From assembly GCF_009650765.1 (NCBI RefSeq), contig NZ_CP045740.1:3386001-3450000 (forward strand): a stretch of DNA of 64,000 bases, read 5' to 3'. Below, one piece after another: positions 55,331-64,000 of this stretch. The position numbers were made by a program, and so were the translations under genes. The stretch comes from Streptomyces sp. SUK 48. GTDB lineage: Bacteria; Actinomycetota; Actinomycetes; Streptomycetales; Streptomycetaceae. The notes beneath the pieces were generated by a model. The model was not told the origin of the DNA. It saw nothing but the letters and a program-made list of their open reading frames with translations, and ran no database searches. The number at the start of each line of letters is the position of its first letter. Within the stretch, counting starts at the first letter, position 1.

Positions 55331-55462
55331 CTAGCACCCCGGTCACCCCCGCCACCCCCAACCGCCCCCGTCACCTCCAACTGCCCCCGTCACCTCCAAC
55401 TGCCCCCCTACCGCTGACGACCGCTCCCAACCACTCCCGACCACTCCCGATCGCTGCCGGGC
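55331..55462. repeat. C-rich repeats flanking the IS element
   Basis: A 19-21-base unit of the type CCCGTCACCTCCAACTGCCC occurs in tandem at about 55364-55405, followed by CACTCCCGA repeats to 55450. Similar C-rich sequence lies left of the element (54395-54436). This is the target sequence of the insertion; no gene is supported. Confidence 0.5.
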
Positions 55463-56257
55463 TCAGCCGAGCAGGTCGGGTTCGCTGCGGGTGATCTCCT
55501 GCCAGAGGGGCTGGTAGTTGATCCAGGCCACGAGGTCGCCGCCGAGTTGTTCGCGGGTGGCGACGGCGAGCTTGTGCTCGATCAGGACCGGGCGGCCGGC
55601 CGCGCGGGCCAGCAGCTGCACCCGGCAGGAGCGGTCCATGGACAGGAACCACCAGGCGGCGGCGTCCACGGAGCCGCCGACGGTGAGCAGCCCGTGGTTG
55701 CGCAGCACCAGCGCCTTGCGGGAGCCGAGCGCCGAGGCGATGCGGCGGCCCTCCTCGGCGTCGACGGTGACGCCGGTGTAGGCGTCGTAGAGGGCGGCGT
55801 CCTCGTAGAAGGCGCAGCTCTCCTGGGTGAGGGGGTCGACGAGGTCGCCGAGGGCGGCGAGGGCGCGGCCGTGCACGGAGTGGCAGTGGGCGACGGCGAC
55901 GACGTCCGGGCGGGCGGCGTGGACCTGGGCGTGCACGGTGAAGGCGGCCTGGTTGACGTGGTAGCGGCCCTCGATGACCTGTCCGTCCTGGTTGACGAGG
56001 ACGAGGTCGCCCACGGTGACGTGCCGGAAGGGCATGCCGAAGGGGTTGACCCAGAAGCAGTCGCTGAACTCCGGGTCCCGGGCGGTGATGTGGCCGGAGA
56101 CGCCGTCCTCGAAGCCGTTCCGCCCGAAGATCCGCAGGGCTCCGGCGAGCCGTTCCTTGCGGTGCCGGCGTTCGTCCTCGACCGAGTCGTGCATCGGCGG
56201 CATGGCGAACTGCAGCTGGTCGGTGGACAGCGGCAGCGGCGGGGTGGGCCCGGACAT
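55463..56257 (-). CDS. class II aldolase/adducin-family protein
   Basis: A 264-residue zinc-dependent enzyme fold. Metal ligands are visible in VAVAHCHSVHGRALAAL and in RNHGLLTVGGS (third histidine); the phosphate-binding loop region is DGVSGHITARDPEF. Members include fuculose-phosphate aldolase-like and dehydratase-like enzymes; this one has an adducin-like size and WVNPFGMPF. ATG 56257 fits; no second gene lies in its operon. Substrate unknown. It is divergent from a PNPOx-fold gene. Confidence 0.87.
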   Translation of the reverse strand: MSGPTPPLPLSTDQLQFAMPPMHDSVEDERRHRKERLAGALRIFGRNGFEDGVSGHITARDPEFSDCFWVNPFGMPFRHVTVGDLVLVNQDGQVIEGRYHVNQAAFTVHAQVHAARPDVVAVAHCHSVHGRALAALGDLVDPLTQESCAFYEDAALYDAYTGVTVDAEEGRRIASALGSRKALVLRNHGLLTVGGSVDAAAWWFLSMDRSCRVQLLARAAGRPVLIEHKLAVATREQLGGDLVAWINYQPLWQEITRSEPDLLG

Positions 56258-56398
56258 AGGTCCTCCAGCGCTGGTAGGGCGGTACGGGCCGGAAGTTACC
56301 GCCGGTCAGCCCAAAAAGGCAGGGCTGTTCCGTAAAGATGGCGCGCAGATGGGAAAGGCGACAGGAGATGTCGGGTCAGGCAAGCACACTCGACCGGT

Positions 56399-56866
56399 AT
56401 GAACTGGGCAGACTTCACCACGGCCGAACCGGACTTCGCGGCGGCCGTCGAGCGGCGCTTCGGCGCCTTCCGGCACCACGTCCTCGTCACCCTGCGCCGG
56501 GACGGCTCGCCCCGGCCCTCGGGGCTGGAGGTGCGCTTCCACGGCGGCGAGCTGTGGCTCGGCATGATGCCGGGCTCGCTGAAGGCCCGCGATCTGCTGC
56601 GCGACCCGCGGTTCGCGCTCCAGGCCAATCCGGGCGAGGGCACCACGATGGCCGGCGGGGACGTGCGGATCGGCGGGCGGGCCCACGAGGTCGGGGACGG
56701 GGCGGCGAAGGCCGGGTATGTGGAAGAGGTGGAACCGCCGGAGCCGTTCCACCTCTTCCGCACCGAGTTGACAGAGGTCGTGCGGACCTCTGTGGAGGAC
56801 GACCGTCATCTGGTCGTCCAGGTCTGGAAGCCGGGAGAGCCGGTGCGGACTCTCAGGCGGACCTGA
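56399..56866 (+). CDS. pyridoxamine-5'-phosphate oxidase-fold flavin protein
   Basis: A 155-residue protein of the FMN-binding split-barrel (PNPOx-like) group: HHVLVTLRRDGSPRPSGLEVRFHGGELWLGMMPGSLKARDLLRDPRFALQANP. The short length and absence of the PdxH C-terminal dimer region rule out true pyridoxamine oxidase; F420- or FMN-dependent reductases are the usual functions. ATG 56399 lies after an AT-containing stretch with no strong ribosome site. It ends 23 bases before the stop of the convergent guaA gene. Confidence 0.85.
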   Translation: MNWADFTTAEPDFAAAVERRFGAFRHHVLVTLRRDGSPRPSGLEVRFHGGELWLGMMPGSLKARDLLRDPRFALQANPGEGTTMAGGDVRIGGRAHEVGDGAAKAGYVEEVEPPEPFHLFRTELTEVVRTSVEDDRHLVVQVWKPGEPVRTLRRT

Positions 56867-56889
56867 GCCTCAGGAAAGGCCGGGGAGGC

Positions 56890-58464
<1,575 letters not shown>

Positions 58465-58614
58465 GGGGTGCCTTCTGGTGGTCCGGGCGGGGGTCTGTAC
58501 TACGAGTCTAACGGTGCGGGCGCCGAGCCCCCCGCCGAGCCGGAGGCCCGCCGGGACGGGCCCGCGGTACCTGACGGAGGGGCCGCCGTACCGGTGCCGT
58601 GGCATACTGGCCCC

Positions 58615-58686
58615 ATGCTTCAGCACACGACCTTCGTCTTTACCTATGGCACCCGGCCCGCCGGCTGCCATGGTCGTGCTGCTTAG
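58615..58686 (+). CDS. putative Phe/Tyr leader peptide
   Basis: A 23-residue frame starting [13 protein letters not shown], with Phe-Val-Phe-Thr-Tyr codons TTC GTC TTT ACC TAT in a row. TTT and TAT are rare in this genome, so ribosome stalling under Phe or Tyr limitation is plausible. It lacks a ribosome site and starts six bases after a -10-like box, so its message may be leaderless. A strong terminator follows 21 bases after its stop, and the gene after that is chorismate mutase, which makes prephenate for Phe and Tyr. Confidence 0.6.
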   Translation: MLQHTTFVFTYGTRPAGCHGRAA

Positions 58687-58707
58687 CCGAACGCTTAAGC
58701 GACACCC

Positions 58708-58750
58708 CAGGCGCCCCGGGCCGACAAGGCCCGGGGCGCCTGTCGTTTTT
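58708..58750 (+). terminator. attenuator terminator hairpin
   Basis: CAGGCGCCCCGGGCC (58708-58722), loop GACAA, then its exact complement (58728-58742), followed by TCGTTTTT. A rho-independent terminator with a true U-run is uncommon in this genome and lies between the leader frame and the chorismate mutase start, where a simple terminator would make little sense. Confidence 0.8.
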
Positions 58751-58822
58751 CCGGGTCACGCCGTTCCAGGGCCTCCGCATCCGCCCCCACCGCACCCGCG
58801 CGAAACGATCAGGAGCCCCGAC

Positions 58823-59134
58823 ATGAGCATGAGCACCACCACCCCCGAAGAGACCGAAGAGACCGAAGAGACCGAAGCGACCGCCACGGCGCCGGAGGCG
58901 GCCATCGCCGCCGCGCGGGAGCGCATCGACACGATCGACGACCGGATCATCGGCCTCATCCAGGAGCGGACGGCCGTCTCCGCCGTGGTCCAGCAGACCC
59001 GTATCTCCTCCGGCGGCCGGCGGGTCAGCCTCTCCCGCGAGATGGAGGTCCTCGGTCACTACCGCGAGGCGCTGGGCAAGCCCGGCACCTCGCTCGCCAT
59101 GACGCTGCTGGAGCTGTGCCGGGGCCGCATCTGA
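58823..59134 (+). CDS. chorismate mutase, AroQ type
   Basis: A 103-residue monofunctional chorismate mutase, making prephenate for Phe and Tyr. The AroQ helix is visible: ARERIDTIDDRIIGLIQERTAVSAVVQQTRI, with the conserved Arg near its start, then the ISSGGRRVSLSREMEVLGHYREALG segment. The first 25 residues form a Glu-Thr repeat encoded by four GAAGAGACC-like units and are probably disordered. ATG 58823 follows AGGAG at eight bases. It is preceded by a Phe/Tyr-codon leader and terminator, so end-product attenuation is likely. Confidence 0.9.
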   Translation: MSMSTTTPEETEETEETEATATAPEAAIAAARERIDTIDDRIIGLIQERTAVSAVVQQTRISSGGRRVSLSREMEVLGHYREALGKPGTSLAMTLLELCRGRI

Positions 59135-59639
59135 GCGCGCCAGCTGATTATCCGACGTGAGTTCGGCCCCCGTCTCACCCGTACGGCGCGTGACCGCCTC
59201 GCGGGCACCTTCGTTAGCGGGTTGTCCGTGCCAGCCAGGGGCGGGCCCGACAGAACCACGCGTGGCTCGCTGGGGCGATGAGGCGTACGGGTCGTGCCGT
59301 ACGCCGTGGGACCTCGCTCCAGGGAAGTGACCGGACGGCAGGGGACAGCAGCCCGGTCACCAAGAGAACGGCCGGCTCCGGGGACGCCCGGGGCCGGCCG
59401 GCGGAACACCGGTCCCCGTCCCCGCGCAGAACACGGCAGGCCATGGCGGAACACGACAGGCCACGGCGCCCTCGCGCATGAGAAGAGGGACCTGCATCCC
59501 CCTCCGAAGGCAGGTCCCTCACCACCGTCTTCTTGATCCGGTAGCAGGTTTGATCGGCGACGGCACGGGAGGGTTGTGCCGGGGCCCGGGATTGACCAGT
59601 GATCCGGGTCACACCACCCGAGCCGCGCCCCCCGGCGGA
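59135..59639. other. 505-bp intergenic region between chorismate mutase and GMC oxidase genes
   Basis: No gene is supported. From left to right it holds a 9-bp hairpin GGCGTACGG..CCGTACGCC (59282-59305), a long hairpin of CGGCCGGC type (about 59369-59400), two imperfect 20-base tandem copies of a GAACACGGCAGGCCATGGCG unit (59429-59468), and the terminator at 59485-59520. The hairpins may end the chorismate mutase transcript. Confidence 0.55.
59485..59520 (-). terminator. terminator of the GMC oxidase gene
   Basis: GAGGGACCTGC at 59485-59495 pairs exactly with GCAGGTCCCTC at 59510-59520 (11 bp, 14-base loop), 120 bases after the GMC stop codon on the minus strand. Confidence 0.7.
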
Positions 59640-61421
59640 CTACACGGCCTTCGGCGGCACCGTCGGCATCCCCAGGAACGGCAGCCGCAGCGCGCCGAAC
59701 GCCTCCGCCGGAACCGCGGGCGAGAGCGGCTCCACCGGCTTCAGCCGCTCGTACGACGCCCCCGGCGCCGGCCGCGGATCCTCCTCGCCCTTGTTCGGCC
59801 AGAACGACATGGCCCGCTCGGCCTGCGCGGTGATCGTCAGCGACGGGTTGACGCCCAGGTTCGCCGAGACCGCGGCGCCGTCCACGACCGAGATGCCGGG
59901 GTGCCCGTACAGCCGGTGGTACGGATCGATCACCCCGGTGTCGGCCGAGTCGCCGATGGGGCAGCCGCCGAGGAAGTGCGCGGTGAGCGGGGTGCCCATC
60001 AGCTCGCCGACGTTGCTGCCCGGGAAGCCGTTGATCTCGGCGGCGAGCGCGGCGGCGGCCTCGGAGGCGGCCCTGATCTGCTTGGGGTTGGGCGCGCCGT
60101 GCCCCTGCCGCGCGGTGAGCAGGCCCTTGCCGACGCCGCCCGGCTTCAGGTACGTCGTCAGCGAGTTGTCCAGGGACTGCATGACCAGGCCGATGATGCT
60201 CCGCTCGGACCAGCGGCGGTTGGACAGGGAGCGCAGCACCAGGGTGGGGTGCCTGGCCGCGTTCGCCAGCCAGGCCAGCGCCCGCGAGGAGCCCTCGGTG
60301 TACGGCACCTGGAGGATGGACAGGCCGCCCATCGCGTTGGAGCCCTTGCCGTAGCGGACCGGCTCGATATGGGTGTTCTCGTCCGGGTGGATCGAGGAGG
60401 TGATCGCGACGCCCCGGGTGAAGTCGGCCCGCGGGGTGCCGTGCGCCTTGCGGTAGCGGTGGTTGTCGGTCTGCGCGCCGACCAGCGCCTCCGAGTTGGT
60501 GCGGGTCAGCACACCCAACCGGGGCGAGAGGTAGGGAAGTTGGCCGTTGGCCTTCATGCGGTGCAGCAGGGTCTGGGTGCCGTACGTACCGGCGGCGATC
60601 ACGACCCGGCGCGCGGTGAACAGCCGTCCCGCGCCCTTCTTCTGACGATCCGTCGGCAGGGTGGCCACCGCGTACCCGCCGCGTGAGTCGTCGGTGACGG
60701 ACACCACCGTGGTCATGGGGTGGACCACCGCGCCCGCCTTCTCGGCGAGGTGGAGGTAGTTCTCGTTCAGCGTGTTCTTGGCGCCGTGCCGGCAACCGGT
60801 CATGCACTCGCCGCACTCGGTGCAGGCGTTGCGCTCGGGACCGGCCCCGCCGAAGTACGGGTCGGGCACCGGCCGCCCGGGGGACGCCTTCGCCGTGCCG
60901 TCCGCGTCCTTGCCGTCGCCGAAGAAGACGCCGACCGGCGCGAAGTGGAAGGTGTCGCCGACACCCATCCGCTCGGCGGCCGCCTTGAGGTGGACGTCCG
61001 AGGGGGTCATCGTCGGGTTGAGCCGTACGCCGAGCATCCGGGTGGCCTGGTCGTAGTACGGCTTCAGCTCCTCCTGCCAGTCGGTGATGTCCTTCCACTG
61101 GGGGTCCTCGAAGAACGCCTTCGGCGGTACGTAGAGGGTGTTGGCGTAGTTGAGCGAGCCGCCGCCGACGCCCGCGCCGGCCAGCACCATCACATTGCCC
61201 AGCAGATGGATGCGCTGAATGCCGTACATGCCGAGTTTGGGGGCCCAGAGGTAGTTCTTCAGGTCCCAGGAGTTCTTCGGCAGGGACGTCCTGGTGAAGC
61301 GGCGCCCGGCCTCCAGGACGCCGACCCGGTAACCCTTCTCGGTCAGGCGCAGGGCGGAGACGGAGCCGCCGAAGCCGGAGCCGACCACGAGGACGTCGTA
61401 GTCGTAGGAGTCCTGGGGCAC
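59640..61421 (-). CDS. GMC oxidoreductase, cholesterol-oxidase-like, with ferredoxin-like Cys motif
   Basis: A 593-residue flavoprotein. It starts with the FAD motif YDYDVLVVGSGFGGSVSALRLTEKGYRVGVLEAG and ends with the GMC C-terminal pattern (ISVVDGAAVSANLGVNPSLTITAQAERAM). It resembles mycobacterial ChoD-type proteins. A CTECGECMTGC segment (CxxCxxCxxxC) sits in the middle and looks like a 4Fe-4S ligand set. GTG 61421 is preceded by GAGGAGAGACCC. It lies 74 bases after the aldehyde dehydrogenase gene in the same direction, so the two may form an operon. True substrate is unknown; steroid oxidation is not shown. Confidence 0.85.
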   Translation of the reverse strand: MPQDSYDYDVLVVGSGFGGSVSALRLTEKGYRVGVLEAGRRFTRTSLPKNSWDLKNYLWAPKLGMYGIQRIHLLGNVMVLAGAGVGGGSLNYANTLYVPPKAFFEDPQWKDITDWQEELKPYYDQATRMLGVRLNPTMTPSDVHLKAAAERMGVGDTFHFAPVGVFFGDGKDADGTAKASPGRPVPDPYFGGAGPERNACTECGECMTGCRHGAKNTLNENYLHLAEKAGAVVHPMTTVVSVTDDSRGGYAVATLPTDRQKKGAGRLFTARRVVIAAGTYGTQTLLHRMKANGQLPYLSPRLGVLTRTNSEALVGAQTDNHRYRKAHGTPRADFTRGVAITSSIHPDENTHIEPVRYGKGSNAMGGLSILQVPYTEGSSRALAWLANAARHPTLVLRSLSNRRWSERSIIGLVMQSLDNSLTTYLKPGGVGKGLLTARQGHGAPNPKQIRAASEAAAALAAEINGFPGSNVGELMGTPLTAHFLGGCPIGDSADTGVIDPYHRLYGHPGISVVDGAAVSANLGVNPSLTITAQAERAMSFWPNKGEEDPRPAPGASYERLKPVEPLSPAVPAEAFGALRLPFLGMPTVPPKAV

Positions 61422-61495
61422 GGGTCTCTCCTCAGAGTGTTTCGGGTGCGGGCCGTCCGCGGTCTCTCGCGCGGTTCCCCGCGCCCCCAAGCGGC

Positions 61496-63124
61496 TTACG
61501 TGAACCGGAGCGCCTTCAGCACGCGCAGGCTCGTGGTCATGAAGCGGGCGTAGCCCTCGTCCGACATGCCCAGCGAGGGCGCCATCGGCAGCAGCCGCTG
61601 CTGGGCGACCGTCTGGGCCTCGGTGTACTTGAGGATGCCCTCGGAGCCGTGGCGGCGGCCGAGGCCGGAGTCCTTCATGCCGCCCATCGGGGACTGGACG
61701 CTGCCGTAGGCCGGGGCGTAGCCCTCGTTGACGTTGACCGTGCCGGTGCGCAGCCGGGCGGCGATGTCCCGGCCGCGGCTCGAACTGGTCGTCCATACCG
61801 AGGCGTTGAGGCCGTACGGCGTGGCGTTGGCGCGCGCGACCGCGTCGTCGTCGGACGAGAAGCGGTAGACGGAGACCACCGGGCCGAAGGTCTCCTCCTC
61901 GCAGACCGCCATGGAGCCCTCGACGCCGTCGAGGATGGTGGGCTCGAAGAAGTAGGGGCCGATGTCGGGCCGGGCCACGCCGCCCGCGAGCACCGTGGCG
62001 CCCTTGTCGACGGCCTCGCGCACATGCCGTTCGACGGTCTCCAGCTGGCGCTCGCCGACCAGGGAGCCCATGTCGGCGCCGTAGGCAAGGGAGCTGCCGA
62101 GCCGCATGGCCCGGGTGCGGGCGGCGAACCGGTCGAGGAAGGCGTCGGCGACCGACTCGTGGACGTACAACCGCTCGATGGAGATGCAGAGCTGGCCGGC
62201 CGAGGAGAAGCAGGCGCGTACGGCGCCGGCCGCGGCCTTCTCGATGTCGGCGTCGTCCAGCACCAGCATGGCGTTCTTGCCGCCGAGTTCGAGGGAGACG
62301 CCGATCAGCCGGGCGGCGGCGCCCTGGGCGACCTCGCGGCCGGTGCGGGTGGAGCCGGTGAAGGAGACGTAGTCGGCGTGCTTGACCAACTCGGGCCCCA
62401 CGAGAGGGCCTTCGCCGAGGACGACCTGGAAGACGCCCTCGGGCAGCCCGGCCTCGATCAGCAGGTCGCGGGCCCACAGCGCGGTGAGGCAGGTCTCGGT
62501 GTCCGGCTTCATCACGACCGCGTTGCCCGCGACGAAGGCGGGCAGCGCGTCGCCGACGGACAGCTCCAGGGGGTAGTTCCAGGGCGCGATCTGGCCCACC
62601 ACCCCGCGCGGATGGCGCAGTTCGGTGACCTTCGTCAGGGTCGGCACGGCGCCGGTGTGCCGCTTCGCGCGCAGATAGGACGGGGCCTTGCGGCCGTAGT
62701 GCCGGGCCGCGATGGCGACGGCGAGCACCTCCTCGTGCGCGTGCAGCCGGGCCTTGCCGGTCTCCAGCTGCACCAGGTCGAGGACCTCGGCCTGGCGTTC
62801 GAGGATCAGGTCGTGGAAGCGGAGCAGGACGGCGGCCCGCTGCCGTACCGGGGTGCGCTCCCAGACGGCCTGCGCGGCGCGCGCCGCCTCGAAGGCCCTG
62901 AGCACGTCCTCGGGGGTGGACTCGGGCAGATCGGCCAGCTTCTCGCCGGTGAACGGCGTGTGGTTGGCGGTCCGGCCGGAGCCGGTGACGCCCTTGGTCA
63001 GCCGGGCCACCAGTTCCGGGGTGACCACGTCGGCGGCGGTGCGGACGCCCTCGGGGCAGGCCGCGAGGGGGTTGGTACCGGCGATGTCCGACGCCCGAGT
63101 GTCCGGGGCCTGCGTGTCCGTCAT
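61496..63124 (-). CDS. gabD2: succinate-semialdehyde dehydrogenase
   Basis: NAD(P)-dependent aldehyde dehydrogenase, 542 residues. It has the GQIAPWNYPLELSVGDALPAFVAGN substrate loop, LELGGKNAMLVLDDAD with the general-base Glu and the nucleophile in SSAGQLCISIERLYV. Length and the N-terminal extension fit the actinobacterial GabD2-type succinate-semialdehyde dehydrogenase that feeds 4-aminobutyrate carbon into the citric acid cycle. ATG 63124 is supported by the coding pattern. It is 136 bases after the kinase gene and precedes the GMC oxidase gene. Aldehyde dehydrogenases are easily misassigned. Confidence 0.85.
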   Translation of the reverse strand: MTDTQAPDTRASDIAGTNPLAACPEGVRTAADVVTPELVARLTKGVTGSGRTANHTPFTGEKLADLPESTPEDVLRAFEAARAAQAVWERTPVRQRAAVLLRFHDLILERQAEVLDLVQLETGKARLHAHEEVLAVAIAARHYGRKAPSYLRAKRHTGAVPTLTKVTELRHPRGVVGQIAPWNYPLELSVGDALPAFVAGNAVVMKPDTETCLTALWARDLLIEAGLPEGVFQVVLGEGPLVGPELVKHADYVSFTGSTRTGREVAQGAAARLIGVSLELGGKNAMLVLDDADIEKAAAGAVRACFSSAGQLCISIERLYVHESVADAFLDRFAARTRAMRLGSSLAYGADMGSLVGERQLETVERHVREAVDKGATVLAGGVARPDIGPYFFEPTILDGVEGSMAVCEEETFGPVVSVYRFSSDDDAVARANATPYGLNASVWTTSSSRGRDIAARLRTGTVNVNEGYAPAYGSVQSPMGGMKDSGLGRRHGSEGILKYTEAQTVAQQRLLPMAPSLGMSDEGYARFMTTSLRVLKALRFT

Positions 63125-63197
63125 GAGGCGCAGGGTATGCCGCGGCGAACGCTTTGTGTACCCGTCGGTAACGGGGATTCACCGACCGCTCACACCC

Positions 63198-63215
63198 TGC
63201 CAGCGATCACTGGCA
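63198..63215. promoter_or_regulatory. 6+6+6 palindrome upstream of gabD2-like gene
   Basis: TGCCAG-CGATCA-CTGGCA is an exact inverted repeat, 74-91 bases before the dehydrogenase ATG. Position and symmetry suit a dimeric regulator. Regulator unknown. Confidence 0.4.
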
Positions 63216-63260
63216 ATGAACGGCCTGATCAGCGCGTTGCCGGTTCGAACACTCGTCCGT

Positions 63261-64000
63261 TCAGTCGCCCGCGGGTTTTTTCGCCAGGAAGAGGGCGAGC
63301 GTGGTGAAGGGGGTGCGGCGAGGGGGCGCGGTTCCGGGCCGCGACGCGGGGTCCGGCCGCCGGGGGTCGGCCTGCGGCGACACGTCCGGCCGCGCGTCCG
63401 GTACGGCACCGGGGTCCCGCCTGTCCGGTGCGGCACCGGGGTCCCGCCCGCCCCGTACGCGGGCCGGGTCACCGGCGGGTTCGCCGGCCGGTTCCCCGCC
63501 TGGTCCGCCGGAGGGTTCGCCGGCCGGTTCCGGTACGTCCGCCACGCCCAGGTACGCGCGCAGCTCCGCCGCCACCCGCTCCGCGTCCGGCCGGGCCTCG
63601 GGCCGCGCCGCGTGCAGCCGGTCCAGGAGGGGGCCGAGCGGGCCGGGGTCCTTGTCGCCGAGGGCGGCGCGCAGCAGGGCGCCCAGGGACCAGAGATCGG
63701 AGGCGGGCCCGGCTCCGGGCCCGGCCGCACGCTCGGGAGCGACGAAGGGATCACCCCCGCCGAGCCGGCCCCCGCCGCTCCCGGCGCCACCGGCACCCCC
63801 GGCCCCGCTGCCCGCGCCGCCGCCGTCCCCGATCCCGAAGTCGGTGAGGACGACCCGTCCCGTACCCGATTCCAGCAGCACGTTGGCCGGTTTGAGGTCG
63901 CGGTGCACGATGCCGACGGCGTGCGCGGCGCGCAGGGCGCCGAGCACGGCGAGCCCGATGCGCGCGGCCTCGGCGGGCGGCAGGGGGCCGCGGCGCAGCG
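63261..64000 (-). CDS. Ser/Thr protein kinase, N terminus beyond window
   Basis: The C-terminal part of a Hanks-type kinase; the frame is open to the window edge at 64000. The catalytic loop [33 protein letters not shown] has a normal HRD and DFG, unlike the kinase at 18543. A Gly/Ala insert follows the DFG, then [13 protein letters not shown] (APE), [16 protein letters not shown] and the C-lobe. The last 90 residues are a Gly/Pro/Arg-rich tail ending [12 protein letters not shown]. The gene ends 136 bases before the dehydrogenase ATG. Its glycine loop and any outer domain lie outside. Confidence 0.85.
   Translation of the reverse strand, partial: LRRGPLPPAEAARIGLAVLGALRAAHAVGIVHRDLKPANVLLESGTGRVVLTDFGIGDGGGAGSGAGGAGGAGSGGGRLGGGDPFVAPERAAGPGAGPASDLWSLGALLRAALGDKDPGPLGPLLDRLHAARPEARPDAERVAAELRAYLGVADVPEPAGEPSGGPGGEPAGEPAGDPARVRGGRDPGAAPDRRDPGAVPDARPDVSPQADPRRPDPASRPGTAPPRRTPFTTLALFLAKKPAGD

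Larger units (their letters stand above)
58603..58750 (+). promoter_or_regulatory. Phe/Tyr leader-peptide attenuator before chorismate mutase
   Basis: A CATACT -10-like box (58603-58608) lies six bases before a short frame with ATG at 58615. The frame encodes TTFVFTY using the rare codons TTT and TAT, and ends at TAG 58684-58686. A perfect 15-bp hairpin (58708-58722 with 58728-58742) and TCGTTTTT then form a rho-independent terminator. A palindrome CGCTTAAGCG (58692-58701) lies between, a possible part of an alternative fold. The layout is that of translation-sensing attenuation controlled by Phe/Tyr supply. Confidence 0.65.

Noticed and set aside
59135..59612. Small open frames between chorismate mutase and the GMC oxidase gene
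   Set aside because: They consist of hairpins and repeats, lack ribosome sites and have no codon-position bias.
59640..63182. One open frame joining the GMC oxidase to the antisense-like frame of the dehydrogenase gene
   Set aside because: The upstream 580 codons lie inside the dehydrogenase gene in a different frame; the FAD motif and a good ribosome site place the true GMC start at 61421.

Overview
The window looks like a stretch of Streptomyces core chromosome. Base composition is very high in G+C, third codon positions are almost all G or C, GTG starts are frequent, many neighbouring genes overlap by ATGA or GTGA, and the housekeeping genes (mdh, folD, purN-purH, sucC-sucD, pcrA, guaA, a lone B12-binding mutase subunit) are those of the central Streptomyces chromosome arm. 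I see no tRNA, rRNA, CRISPR array, prophage or large acquired island. The only clear mobile element is one 890-bp IS5-family insertion.

Layout. 1-2776: a MocR/PdxR-like regulator divergent from a small carboxymuconolactone-decarboxylase-like gene and a PEP-mutase-family gene. 2781-10010: a minus-strand choline/glycine-betaine operon running betaine-aldehyde dehydrogenase, choline-dehydrogenase-like GMC enzyme, ABC ATPase, double permease, binding protein. 10172-12649: LysR regulator divergent from an MFS exporter. 12747-16777: mdh, a membrane HTH protein, a DUF3017 protein and folD. 17100-20630: small membrane protein, an FHA/Ser-Thr kinase pair whose kinase carries an outside lytic-transglycosylase-like domain, and a secreted inhibitor-like protein. 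20713-29166: purH, purN, membrane proteins, an XRE/sigma-like fusion, sucD and sucC. 29681-37964: a two-armed MoxR ATPase / DUF5682 / VWA and SWIM / DUF5691 system. 38225-44148: icmB, lipase, M23 peptidase and pcrA. 44552-52791: transporters, an NlpC/P60 peptidase and a LiaFSR-like PspC histidine kinase/response regulator set. 52942-64000: membrane proteins, the IS, a class II aldolase, guaA, an attenuated chorismate mutase gene, a GMC oxidase with succinate-semialdehyde dehydrogenase, and a truncated kinase.

Most interesting system. The MoxR-DUF5682-VWA operon and the divergent SWIM-DUF5691 genes resemble the uncharacterised E. coli yehLMPQ set. They are fired from two face-to-face promoters that match the actinobacterial DNA-damage (RecA-NDp / PafBC) consensus TTGTCRGTG-N8-TAnnnT; the plus-strand one is a full match and would give a leaderless SWIM transcript. 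pcrA, about 10 kb away, has a promoter of the same type. DUF5682 also shows GxRHHGPxS...E...GAWH motifs recalling the TraB/TIKI/ChaN fold. I infer a DNA-damage-induced AAA+/VWA co-chaperone system with a possible hydrolase-like core.

A second theme is sequence quality. Four genes (aldehyde dehydrogenase, kinase, DUF5691 and the DUF6350 C terminus) are each broken in the same way: one C missing from a C-run of the coding strand. This looks more like homopolymer under-calling than four real mutations. Regulatory highlights are a Phe/Tyr leader-peptide attenuator before chorismate mutase, a TamR-like palindrome upstream of mdh, an 11-bp inverted repeat upstream of the choline operon, and CAGGG direct repeats between the PspC genes.
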